In this document: one piece after another, positions 42,817-50,752 of the stretch
Layout: the number at the start of each line of letters is the position of its first letter
Position numbering within the stretch: position 1 is the first letter of the stretch
From: Terrimesophilobacter sp963702165
GTDB lineage: Bacteria > Actinomycetota > Actinomycetes > Actinomycetales > Microbacteriaceae
Length of the DNA: 64,000 nt
Assembly (NCBI GenBank): GCA_963702165.1
Contig: OY969722.1
Location: forward strand, 434,001 to 498,000
Direction of reading: 5' to 3'
The notes under the pieces: generated by a model
The model's database searches: none
Told to the model about the DNA's origin: nothing
What the model saw: only the letters and a program-made list of their open reading frames with translations
Position numbers and translations under genes: made by a program

Positions 42817-44471
42817 GTCGTTCCCTTGTCTGCCGGCTGCAAGCGGGGCGCGGAATCCACGAGCATACGTGTGTAGTCGTGGGCCGGGGAGGTGAACAGT
42901 GTGTCCGGCGGCCCGGTCTCGACGATGCGGCCGTGGCGCATCACCGCCACCTGATCGCTCATGTGCCGCACCACCCCAAGGTCGTGCGAGATGAACAGGT
43001 AGCTGACGCCGAGGGCTCTCTGCAGATCGGAGAGCAGGTCGAGCACCTGCGCCTGAACCGACACATCCAGGGCGGACACGGGTTCGTCGCAGACCACGAT
43101 CCGCGGGCCGGGGGCGAGGGCACGCGCGATCGCGACGCGTTGCCGCTGCCCGCCGGAGAGGTGCAGCGGGCGCCTGCCGCGCACGGCATCCGGGAGCCCG
43201 ACGGCGTTCAGCAGCTCGGTGACACGCGCCCGGTGCTCCCGGCCGCGTCTCGACGCGCCGAGGCTGACGGCATCGGTCAGCACCTCCTCGACGGTGAACC
43301 GGGGGTCGAACGAGCTCAGCGGGTCCTGGTAGATCGCGCCCAGGAGCGGTCGCCTGCGGCGACGCTCGCGCTCGGGAACCGTGCTCCACGGCTCGCCGAG
43401 AAGGGTCACGTCGCCGGCATCCGGCGCGCTGAGTCCGAGGATCATCCGGGCGACCGTGGTCTTGCCGGATCCGGACTCGCCGACCAGGCCGAGGGTCTGC
43501 CCCGCGCGCAGGCGCAACGACACGTCGTCGACGGCTGTGAGCGTCGCGCCGTGCCGAAGACGGAACGTCCTGGTCAGTCCGGTCGCCTCGAGCACGACAT
43601 CCGGTGCCTTCGTCGCGGTAGAGGGACGGACCGGGTGGAACGACAGGGGCCGGACCGGTTCGGATGACGACAGCCGCTCGCCGCGGTCCCGGCCGGTCGG
43701 CACGGCGTCCAGGAGCGCCTGCGTGTACGGATGCTGCGGTGCGCCGAGCACGCGATCGGTCGGCCCGTGCTCGACGATGCGCCCGGCTCGCATGACGGCG
43801 ACGCGGTCGGCGACCCTGCCGACCGCGGCCAGGTCGTGGCTGATCAGCAGGAGAGCGGTGCCATTGCTCTTGAGCGAGCCGAGCAGGTCGAGGATCTGCG
43901 CCTGGATGGTCGCGTCCAGCGCCGTGGTCGGCTCGTCGGCGATCAGCAGCCCTGGATTCAGGGCGATCGCTGAGGCGATGAGCGCACGCTGGCGGAGTCC
44001 GCCGGACAGCTCGCCGGAGCGCTGGCCGATACGCTGCTCGGGGTCGGGCATCCGCACCGCCTCGAGCAGTTCGATCACGCGCGCTCGCCGCGCCGAGGGG
44101 GTGAGCGGGGTGTGCAGCCGCAGCGCGTCGTCGATCTCCCGCCCGATGGTGCGCAGCGGGTCGAGGGACACGAGCGCATCCTGCAGCACCAGCCCGACTT
44201 CGCTGCCCCGGATGCGACGCCACTGGGCAGGCTTCAGCCCCAGCACCGACCTACCGGCAAGCTCGAGCCGCCCTGCCGACACGCGTGAACCCGACCCCGT
44301 CAGCCCGAGGATGGAACGCGCGGTCACACTCTTGCCCGAACCGGACTCGCCGACCAGCGCAAGCGATTCGCCCGCCTCGAGTTCGATCGACAACCCGTCG
44401 ACCGCGGTGATCTGGCGCGCGCCGGCGCCGAAGGTCACCCGCAGGTCCTCGATGGAAAGCATCCGGCTCAC
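42813..44471 (-). CDS. Dipeptide/oligopeptide ABC transporter, fused double ATPase (DppD-DppF type)
   Basis: 552 residues. GTG 44471 overlaps the permease stop (GTGA); ATG 44462 is an alternative. Two full ATPase modules: first with GESGSGKSV, LSGGLRQRA, LLIADEPTTALD and LISHDL; second with GESGSGKTT, LSGGQRQRV, IVVCDEPVSALD and FISHDL. Each ends with an oligopeptide-binding-type HPYTQALL / HDYTRMLV element. The fusion of the two ATP-binding subunits is common in actinobacterial peptide or nickel importers. It powers the two permeases encoded upstream. Confidence 0.93.
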   Translation of the reverse strand: MSRMLSIEDLRVTFGAGARQITAVDGLSIELEAGESLALVGESGSGKSVTARSILGLTGSGSRVSAGRLELAGRSVLGLKPAQWRRIRGSEVGLVLQDALVSLDPLRTIGREIDDALRLHTPLTPSARRARVIELLEAVRMPDPEQRIGQRSGELSGGLRQRALIASAIALNPGLLIADEPTTALDATIQAQILDLLGSLKSNGTALLLISHDLAAVGRVADRVAVMRAGRIVEHGPTDRVLGAPQHPYTQALLDAVPTGRDRGERLSSSEPVRPLSFHPVRPSTATKAPDVVLEATGLTRTFRLRHGATLTAVDDVSLRLRAGQTLGLVGESGSGKTTVARMILGLSAPDAGDVTLLGEPWSTVPERERRRRRPLLGAIYQDPLSSFDPRFTVEEVLTDAVSLGASRRGREHRARVTELLNAVGLPDAVRGRRPLHLSGGQRQRVAIARALAPGPRIVVCDEPVSALDVSVQAQVLDLLSDLQRALGVSYLFISHDLGVVRHMSDQVAVMRHGRIVETGPPDTLFTSPAHDYTRMLVDSAPRLQPADKGTT

Positions 44472-45334
44472 GACTGCACCTGCCTCGTCCTCGCCTGCAG
44501 GCTGCGGCCGAGCGCCGTGGAGGCGGCCGCGGCGAGCACGATGAACAGGCCGGGGAACACGGTCAGCCACCAGGCGGTACTGATGTAGGTGCGCCCCGCG
44601 TTGAGCATCGCGCCCCACTCCGCAGCCGGGGGCTCTGCGCCGAGTCCGAGGTAGCTGAGCGACGCCGCCCACACGATCGCCTGGCCGACGCCGAGGGTCG
44701 CCAGCACGAACACCGGCGCGACCGCGTTCGGGAGCGTGTGCCGGCGAAGAATGGTGAACCGCGACCGGCCGAGCACCGTCGCGGCCTCGATGAAGGGAGC
44801 TGTGCGCACCGCACGCAGTTGGCTGCGGATGATGCGCGCATAGCCGGGCGCGGTGGCGATGCCGACCGCGACGGTGGAGGTGACCACTCCCGGTCCGGTG
44901 ATGGTGATGAAGATGAGCGCGAGCAGCAGGCCCGGCAGCGCGAACAGCACCTCGCCCAAGCGTGTGACCGCGTAGTCGACCGGCTTCGGACCGAGGCCAG
45001 CGAGCATGCCGAGGATCAGCGCGAGCACCAGCCCGATCGCCGTCGCCGCGACGCCGATGATGAGCGAGGGCCGGGTGCCGTAGATCATGCGCGCGAAGAC
45101 GTCACGTCCGGATTCGTCTGTGCCGAACCAGTGGGTGCCGCTCGGCCCCTGGAACGCTTCGCGCGGGCTGATGGTCAGCGGGTCGTACGGTGTCAGCAGC
45201 CAGGGGGTGACGGCGGCGACGAGAAGGAGCAGCAGCACCGCGATCGCGAGCACCTCGCCGACGGTCGGCCGGGCACCGACCCTGGTGCCGAGGCGGGTCA
45301 GTGCTCCGGGGGTTGCTTCGGTCGCAGTGGTCAT
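44468..45334 (-). CDS. Dipeptide/nickel-type ABC permease (DppC-like)
   Basis: 288 residues, ATG 45334 overlapping the stop of the other permease. The OppC/DppC N-terminus is present (PYDPLTISPREAFQGPSGTH, WFGTDESGRDVFARMIYGTR), with six spans. The ATPase-contacting EAA loop is at FIEAATVLGRSRFTILRRHT. A coupled partner of the DppB-like permease. Substrate could be peptides, nickel chelates or other small ligands. Confidence 0.92.
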   Translation of the reverse strand: MTTATEATPGALTRLGTRVGARPTVGEVLAIAVLLLLLVAAVTPWLLTPYDPLTISPREAFQGPSGTHWFGTDESGRDVFARMIYGTRPSLIIGVAATAIGLVLALILGMLAGLGPKPVDYAVTRLGEVLFALPGLLLALIFITITGPGVVTSTVAVGIATAPGYARIIRSQLRAVRTAPFIEAATVLGRSRFTILRRHTLPNAVAPVFVLATLGVGQAIVWAASLSYLGLGAEPPAAEWGAMLNAGRTYISTAWWLTVFPGLFIVLAAAASTALGRSLQARTRQVQS

Positions 45335-46263
45335 GCGGTCCGGGGTCGCGGGTCGGCGACACGGTCGATCGCGTCGGTCGTGATGGTGACGAGCACGAAC
45401 GCGAGCGCGGAGATCAGAGCGACTCCGGTCACCATCGGCACGTCCCGGATGAGCACGGCGTTCAACAGGCTGCGGCCGAGCCCCGGCCGGGCGAACACGG
45501 TCTCCACGACCACCGCTCCGCTGATGAGCGAGCCGAACGCCCACCCGGACAGCGAGATCGCCGGCAGCGCCGCGTGCCGGATGGCGTGCCGCCAGCGCAC
45601 ACCGGTCTCCGACTCGCCCCGCGCCCTGGCGGACAGCACGAACGGCGACTCGAGCGCATCCGTCAGCGACTCGCGCATCACCTGCCCGAGGAAACCGGCG
45701 AGCGGGATGGCGAGGGTCAGCACCGGGAGCACCAGCCCGAGCGGGCCGGGCGTGCTGATGGGCGGCAACCAGCCGAGGGCGGTGGAGAAGATGACGATGA
45801 AGATCGACGCGAGCCAGAAGTGCGGCACGGCGGCGGCGATGATCTCCATGCCGGAGCCGATCATCCGGCCGATGCGGCCGCCGCGAGTCGCCCACACCGC
45901 CAGCGTCAGCGCGAGGACCCATGCGACGAGCAGCGACAGCACGGTGAGGATAAGGGTGCTCAGGAACAACTCGCCGGCCAGCCCGGCGACGTCCGCTTTC
46001 AGCGCGTACGAGGTGCCGAGGTCGCCGGTCGCCAGCCTGCCGAGCGACAGCAGGTATTGCTCGTACAGCGGCCGGTCCAGCCCGTACTCGCTGCGCACCT
46101 GTGCGAGCGCCTCGTCGGATGCCTGCGATCCCGGACCGCCCAGGATCGCCTCCGCCGGGTCGCCAGGGATCGCGCGCATCGCGAAGAAGATCAGCGTCGC
46201 GACTGCCCACAGCACGAAGATGCCGCCGAGTGCCCGAGTGAGCACCCAGCGGCCGATCCTCAT
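45331..46263 (-). CDS. Dipeptide/nickel-type ABC permease (DppB-like)
   Basis: 310 residues from ATG 46263, two bases after the binding-protein stop; GTG 46281 would overlap it. DppB hallmarks are present: IFFAMRAIPGDPAEAILGG, YGLDRPLYEQYLLSLGRLAT, GDLGTSYALK, and the EAA-type ESPFVLSARARGESETGVRW loop. The last spans end ITTDAIDRVADPR. Forms a heterodimer with the DppC-like protein. Confidence 0.92.
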   Translation of the reverse strand: MRIGRWVLTRALGGIFVLWAVATLIFFAMRAIPGDPAEAILGGPGSQASDEALAQVRSEYGLDRPLYEQYLLSLGRLATGDLGTSYALKADVAGLAGELFLSTLILTVLSLLVAWVLALTLAVWATRGGRIGRMIGSGMEIIAAAVPHFWLASIFIVIFSTALGWLPPISTPGPLGLVLPVLTLAIPLAGFLGQVMRESLTDALESPFVLSARARGESETGVRWRHAIRHAALPAISLSGWAFGSLISGAVVVETVFARPGLGRSLLNAVLIRDVPMVTGVALISALAFVLVTITTDAIDRVADPRPRTA

Positions 46264-46265
46264 CG

Positions 46266-47912
46266 TCAGCGGCTGAGCCACGCGTCGTAGAACGTCGGTG
46301 TCGAGACCGTCGGCATCGCGCGCAGGCCGCTCACGTTCCCGCCGACCAGGAAATGGTTCTGCTGGTCGTACAGCGGCAGCGCGTAGAACCCGCTGAGGAT
46401 GAGCTCCTGCACCTCGGCGTACAGGGCGGCCCGCTCAGCGGCATCCGTCACCTGGCTCGCTTCGGTCAGCAGCGCGTCGACTTGGGGGTCGTTCAGCTGG
46501 GCGAGGTTGGCGAAGTAGCCGCTCGGCGCGGGCGTGATCGAGTCGGAGTGGTACAGGATGCGCAGCACGTCCGGCCCGACCTTTGTGTACGGCGCGCTGA
46601 CCAGGTTGTAGTCGTTGCCGATCAGTGCCGAGTACCAGCTGGAGAGGTCCATCGGGCGCAGGCGGACTTCGAAGCCGACTTGTTTCACCGCTGCCTGGAT
46701 CTGCTCGAACAGGGACTGCTCTGCGGGGATCGACTGGTTGGTGCTCACCGGGAAGTCGACGCTCAGCCGCTGCCCGTTCTTCACGCGGTAGCCGTCACCA
46801 TCGCGCTCGGCCCAGCCGGCTTCGTCGAGCAGCGCGTTCGCGGCATCCGGGTCGATGCCGAAGTGCTCCTTGGCCGATAGCCCGAGGTTTTCGACGCTGG
46901 AGAGCACCGAGTAGGAGCGGTCGGCGGTGCCGAAGAACAGCGCCTCGATGCCGTCATTGACGTCGGCGGCGCGGATGAACGCCTCACGCACCCGGATGTC
47001 GTCGAACGGCGCCTTGCCGGAGTTCAGCTCGATGCGGTTGGAGGCACCGGGGCGGGGCGCGTCGAGGTCGGTGATGCCCTGAGCCTCTGCGGCGGCGATG
47101 TCGCTCGGCTGGGCGTTGTCGATCACGTCGACCTGTCCCGACTGGAGGGCCGCGAAGCGCGACGCCGAGTCGGGGACGAAGCGCCAGACGATCTGGTCGA
47201 GGTAGGCGGGACCGTTGTGCTCGGCATCGGCCGGCGGCGAGTTGTAGTCGTCGTTGCGGACGAGCGTGATGGAGTCCTGGCGCTTCCAGTCGGTGACGAT
47301 GAACGGGCCGGTCCCGACCGGGCTCTCGCAGTTGATGTCCATGCCGCGAGCGAGCGCTGTGGGGGACTGGATCGCAACCCACGGCATCGACAGCGAGTCG
47401 AGCAGGGCGCTGTCGGGCGTGGACAGGTTGAACCGGATGGTGTGCTCGTCGACGATGTCGGTCGATGCGACCTTGCCCAGGGCGAGATAGCCGGTGGAGG
47501 AGGTGGTGGCCGGGTCGAGCAGGTGCTCGACGTTGGCCTGCACCGCCTCGGCGTTGAACGGAGTGCCGTCGGTGAAGGTCACGTCGTCACGGAGCTGGAA
47601 CTCCCAGCTGAGGCCGTCCTCGGCCGGCTCCCACGCGGTGGCGAGCCAAGGGATGATCTGGCCGTCGGCGTCCTTTGACACGAGCGACTCGAGGTACTGG
47701 GTCGCGATCAGCGCCTGCGGGTAGTTGCCGCCGACGTGCGGGTCGAGGCAGGTCGGCTCGGCGTCACCGCTCGCGTAGACCAGGGTCCCGCCCGCGGTCG
47801 GTTCGGTGTTCTGCTGGGCCGCTGGCGTGCATCCGACGAGGAGGAGGGTAAGAGCCGTGATGCCGGCCGCTGCTGCGATGGACCGGTGGGCGGGAAGGGC
47901 GGGCGCGCGCAT
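46266..47912 (-). CDS. Extracellular solute-binding protein, family 5 (peptide/nickel type)
   Basis: 548 residues from ATG 47912 with AGAGGAG upstream. Lipobox LLLVGC. Family 5 layout: GGTLVYASGDAEPTCLDPHV at the N-terminus, WEFQLRDDVTFTDGTPFNAE, DSLSMPWVAIQSP, VGTGPFIVTDW, then the C-terminal lobe with ILYHSDSITPAPSGYF and FYALPLYDQQNHFLV. As a lipoprotein it delivers ligand to the following permeases. Ligand not determinable by eye; a TetR gene in the operon argues for an inducible, scavenging role. Confidence 0.93.
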   Translation of the reverse strand: MRAPALPAHRSIAAAAGITALTLLLVGCTPAAQQNTEPTAGGTLVYASGDAEPTCLDPHVGGNYPQALIATQYLESLVSKDADGQIIPWLATAWEPAEDGLSWEFQLRDDVTFTDGTPFNAEAVQANVEHLLDPATTSSTGYLALGKVASTDIVDEHTIRFNLSTPDSALLDSLSMPWVAIQSPTALARGMDINCESPVGTGPFIVTDWKRQDSITLVRNDDYNSPPADAEHNGPAYLDQIVWRFVPDSASRFAALQSGQVDVIDNAQPSDIAAAEAQGITDLDAPRPGASNRIELNSGKAPFDDIRVREAFIRAADVNDGIEALFFGTADRSYSVLSSVENLGLSAKEHFGIDPDAANALLDEAGWAERDGDGYRVKNGQRLSVDFPVSTNQSIPAEQSLFEQIQAAVKQVGFEVRLRPMDLSSWYSALIGNDYNLVSAPYTKVGPDVLRILYHSDSITPAPSGYFANLAQLNDPQVDALLTEASQVTDAAERAALYAEVQELILSGFYALPLYDQQNHFLVGGNVSGLRAMPTVSTPTFYDAWLSR

Positions 47913-47944
47913 GCGGCTCCTCTGCGTCTTGGTGCGGGGATGAT

Positions 47945-47965
47945 TTGTTGAACTCAGTCCAACAA
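47945..47965 (-). promoter_or_regulatory. Operator dyad before the importer operon
   Basis: TTGTTGAACT-C-AGTCCAACAA, nine of ten arm positions paired, 33 bases upstream of the binding-protein ATG (read on the minus strand). Its size and symmetry suit a TetR dimer, and a TetR gene closes the same operon. A smaller GTTC-5nt-GAAC dyad (about 48023-48035) belongs to the divergent GntR promoter. Confidence 0.5.
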
Positions 47966-48050
47966 TCCTAGCGGCGCGCCGGGGCCGATTGCGCACGCCC
48001 GCCCAACGTAGGGGGTTGTGCTAGTTCAAGTAGAACAATAGACTGGGGGC

Positions 48051-48401
48051 ATGCTCCTGAGAATCGACGCCGCATCCGACGTCCCGATCTTCGACCAGCT
48101 GGCCGCTGGCATCCGGACATCGGCGATCTCCGGCGCTGTCTCCCCGGGGGAGCGGCTGCCGTCGGCGAAGGAACTCGCGCGCACGCTCGACGTCAATGTG
48201 CATACCGTGCTGCACGCCTACCAGGTGCTGCGCGACGAGGGCATCATCGACCTGCGGCCGGGGCGCGGTGCGACCGTGACCGATCGGGCGAGCGAGTACG
48301 CCAAACTGAATGCCGCCATCAATGCGGTGGTCACCGAAGCCAGGGAACTCGACATCAATCCAGCAGCGCTGACCGCGCTCATCAGAGAGGCCTACCAATG
48401 A
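48051..48401 (+). CDS. GntR-family regulator, YtrA subfamily
   Basis: 116 residues. The winged helix begins PIFDQLAAGIRTSAISGAVS, then GERLPSAKELARTLDVNVHT, then VLHAYQVLRDEGIIDLRPGR. The very short C-terminal dimerisation segment is that of YtrA regulators, which normally control a linked membrane or ABC gene. The stop overlaps the start of a DUF1648 protein (ATGA), its likely target. A GTTC-AAGTA-GAAC dyad lies about 20 bases before the ATG. Confidence 0.92.
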   Translation: MLLRIDAASDVPIFDQLAAGIRTSAISGAVSPGERLPSAKELARTLDVNVHTVLHAYQVLRDEGIIDLRPGRGATVTDRASEYAKLNAAINAVVTEARELDINPAALTALIREAYQ

Positions 48402-49243
48402 CATCCGGCACCGCGCGAAACACTCACCGGCGCATGATCCTCGTCGGGGGAGTGCTGCCGACCGTTGTCGCACTCGCTGCCGCGATCGTGATGTTGAGCT
48501 GGCTGCCGGAGCTGCCCGACGTGATCGCGACACATTGGGGCCCGTCCGGTCCCGACGGCTTCGGCTCGCCGTGGTTCGCCATCCTGATGCCGCTCGGGCT
48601 GACGCTCGCCTACGCCGTGTTCGTGCTCATCCTGTCGTGGAAGCTGCGGGATGGCGCACTGCTGGTCAACCAGAAGGCGGTACTCGCGTCGGTGGCGTTC
48701 ATCAGCGGGCTGCTGTCGGTGGGCGTGACCGGCACCGTATACGTGCAGCGCGGGCTGGAGGACGCTGCTCTGGCGCCCAATGCGGGCTGGTGGCTGCTCG
48801 TGGGGGCGGGAGCCGGACTCGTGTTCGGCGTTATCGCCTGGTTCCTGCTTCCGGCGGCGAAGGCCGTCGCGGATGACGGCATCGAGGCGCCTCCGCTCGA
48901 GCTGCGCGCCGATGAGATCGCGGTCTGGTCGCAGCGGGTGCGGGGACTGTGGCGAGTGACGGCCGGCCCGGCGGGGCTCAGTGTCACCGGGCTCGGTGTG
49001 CGGAAGTTCCTGCCTGCGGAGTCGATTGAGTCGGTTCGCGTCGTTCAGGTCAGCCCGATGCCGGAGTTCGGCGGCTGGGGTTACCGGATCTCGCTCGACG
49101 GACGCTTCGGTGTTGTGCTCCGCACGGGCGAGGCGATCGAGGTCAAGTACGCGGGCGGCAAGCGCTTCGTGGTGACGGTCGACGATGCCGCGACCGGGGC
49201 ATCCGTGCTCTCCGGCGCGGCCGCCGCGCGCCGCTCCGCCTGA
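48398..49243 (+). CDS. DUF1648-domain membrane protein
   Basis: 281 residues. The DUF1648 signature ELPDVIATHWGPSGPDGFGS (substrate-loop HW) lies after the first span. Further spans: WFAILMPLGLTLAYAVFVLI, VLASVAFISGLLSVGVTGTV, WWLLVGAGAGLVFGVIAWFL. A C-terminal PH-like/beta domain follows (GLSVTGLGVRKFLPAESIES, GYRISLDGRFGVVLRTGEAI). YtrA-DUF1648 pairs are frequent in Gram-positives; some respond to cell-wall antibiotics. Exact role unknown. Confidence 0.88.
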   Translation: MTSGTARNTHRRMILVGGVLPTVVALAAAIVMLSWLPELPDVIATHWGPSGPDGFGSPWFAILMPLGLTLAYAVFVLILSWKLRDGALLVNQKAVLASVAFISGLLSVGVTGTVYVQRGLEDAALAPNAGWWLLVGAGAGLVFGVIAWFLLPAAKAVADDGIEAPPLELRADEIAVWSQRVRGLWRVTAGPAGLSVTGLGVRKFLPAESIESVRVVQVSPMPEFGGWGYRISLDGRFGVVLRTGEAIEVKYAGGKRFVVTVDDAATGASVLSGAAAARRSA

Positions 49244-49299
49244 CCCGCCCTCCGCTCGCCCGGCAGTCCTGGCCACCGCCGCCACCCCACCTCCGCTCG

Positions 49300-49359
49300 C
49301 GCGGGTCAAACACTCACGCGCGGGTCAAATTCGACCCGCGCGTGAGTGTTCGACCCGCG
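49300..49359 (+). repeat. Long palindrome, left flank of the nuclease-fold gene
   Basis: 27-base arms (49300-49326 and 49333-49359) match at 26 positions around a 6-base loop. The arm reads CGCGGGTCAAACACTCACGC and ends GCGGGTC, with the heptamer at both ends of the arm. A sister copy with the same frame (CGCGGGTCGAACATCCACGC) stands on the other side of the gene at 50421. Confidence 0.8.
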
Positions 49360-49464
49360 TAACCGGCGCACCTCCAGTCGTGCACAGCCCGTGCCGGGTG
49401 CGAGCGTCAACAACTGGTGCCGCTGTTCGAGCGGTGGCCACTCCTGGCCGTGCACGCTACACGG

Positions 49465-50415
49465 ATGCCAGACCGACCGGACATACTCATCCGCCGCCGC
49501 AACCGCGCCATCCTCGGGATCGCCGACGCGACGCTTCAACGCCGTATCCGCACGCGCGACCTCGTTCGTGTGACGACAGGTGCGTACGCCGAAGCCGGAG
49601 AGTGGAGTCGGCTCTCGCCCATGGAACAGCATCGAACGCGAGTGTTCGCGACGGCGGAGCGTCTGAGCACAGACGTCGTGTTCTCGCATTTCGCTGCAGC
49701 CGCTCTGTGGGGAATCCGTGTGCTAGGGCGCTGGCCGGAAGTTGTCGATGTGACCCTGGAGCGCGCGAGCGGCGGTCGTTCGGATGGCGGATTGCGCAGG
49801 CACTGCACGGGCTTGAATTCGACCGAGTTCGTAGAGCTTGATGGTCTCGTTGTCACCACTCCGGCGCAAACGGTGATCGATCTAGCACGCGTGCTGCCCT
49901 TCGCGGATGGGGTGGTCGCAATGGATTCAGCGCTGCACACGCGCCGCACGCCTGCTCCGTTGGCTACGCGGCCACAGCTCGATCGACGGCTCGAAGCAAT
50001 CGACGGCCGCCGAGGCAGCGCGAAGGCGCGCAAGGCTGTCGACTTCTCCACTTCGTTTTCCGACTCACCCGAGGAATCGCACAGTCGCGTGCAGATCCAC
50101 CTGCTTGGTTTCCCGAAGCCGACGCTTCAACACGAGTTCACGCTCCGTAATGGACGTCGAGCGTTCGTGGACTTCTATTGGGAGGACCACAACCACATCG
50201 GTGAGTGTGATGGTCGAGCCAAATACACCGACCCGGAATTCCTCGCCGGAAGGGCGCCGGAACAGGCTCTGCTCGAGGAAAAGGCGAGGGAGAACGAGCT
50301 TCGCCGGCAGGTCCGGGGGTTCTCGCGCTGGGAACCGGCGGATCTCTATCCGCCGCGTCGGCTTTACGATCGGCTGCTTCGCGACGGCCTGCCTTCGAGC
50401 GGCCGCCGAATCTGA
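49465..50415 (+). CDS. AbiEi-antitoxin-like protein with C-terminal DUF559/Vsr-type nuclease fold
   Basis: 316 residues from ATG 49465 (MPDRPDILIRRRNRAILGI); GTG or other starts upstream to 49417 are possible. The N-terminal part (DATLQRRIRTRDLVRVTTGA, YAEAGEW) resembles the winged helix of AbiEi-family antitoxin-domain proteins. The middle contains FSHFAAAALWGIRVLGRWPE and a VVTTPAQTVIDLARVLPFAD segment. The C-terminal part has FVDFYWEDHNHIGECDGRAK with EKARENELRRQ, the D...ExK layout of Vsr/DUF559-like nucleases. These proteins are very common in Microbacteriaceae and uncharacterised. The gene is framed by twin palindromes. Confidence 0.82.
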   Translation: MPDRPDILIRRRNRAILGIADATLQRRIRTRDLVRVTTGAYAEAGEWSRLSPMEQHRTRVFATAERLSTDVVFSHFAAAALWGIRVLGRWPEVVDVTLERASGGRSDGGLRRHCTGLNSTEFVELDGLVVTTPAQTVIDLARVLPFADGVVAMDSALHTRRTPAPLATRPQLDRRLEAIDGRRGSAKARKAVDFSTSFSDSPEESHSRVQIHLLGFPKPTLQHEFTLRNGRRAFVDFYWEDHNHIGECDGRAKYTDPEFLAGRAPEQALLEEKARENELRRQVRGFSRWEPADLYPPRRLYDRLLRDGLPSSGRRI

Positions 50416-50420
50416 GCATC

Positions 50421-50480
50421 CGCGGGTCGAACATCCACGCGCGGGTCAATTTCGACCCGCGCGTGGATGTTTGACCCGCG
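50421..50480 (+). repeat. Long palindrome, right flank of the nuclease-fold gene
   Basis: 27-base arms (50421-50447 and 50454-50480), 26 of 27 paired, 6-base loop. Outer and inner heptamers CGCGGGTC/GCGGGTC are the same as in the left palindrome (49300-49359), and the six-base loop is almost the same; only the central few bases differ (ACACTCACG against ACATCCACG). It begins six bases after the gene's stop. Confidence 0.8.
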
Positions 50481-50549
50481 CGAGCATGGCGGCGGGCAGC
50501 GGCGGCAGCGGCGGCGGCGCGCGGCGCGCACGCAAGCGGCACGACCCGC

Positions 50550-50745
50550 TAGAATTGCGGGCAACGACTGCGATCCGGCCATCACCGGGGAGTCTTCGGA
50601 AGAACGGCGGGAAACCGCCAACTAGAACCGAACGGGTGGCCCGTCACAGCCGCAATGAGAGGCCAGTCGCGCGCAAGCGCGGCAGGCAAGCGAGGTGGTA
50701 CCGCGGCATCCGTCGTCCTCGTGTTGGAAGTCGACACGAGGGAAG
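50550..50745 (+). promoter_or_regulatory. ileS T-box riboswitch with its promoter
   Basis: A -10 element TAGAAT lies at 50550-50555. The leader holds stem-loops and the universal T-box AGGTGGTACCGCGG (50693-50706), which pairs with the tRNA acceptor end. Candidate isoleucine specifier ATC codons occur at 50573-50575 and 50581-50583. A following hairpin, TCCTCGTGT...ACACGAGGGA (50715-50743), contains the GAGGGA ribosome site, so it can hide it. This is the layout of translation-controlling actinobacterial ileS T-boxes. Uncharged tRNA-Ile would open the ribosome site. Confidence 0.85.
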
Positions 50746-50752
50746 AGTGCGA

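Noticed and set aside
49300..50480. CRISPR array or retron
   Set aside because: The two palindromes are not a periodic repeat-spacer array, and no cas gene, reverse transcriptase or msr/msd-like structure is present.
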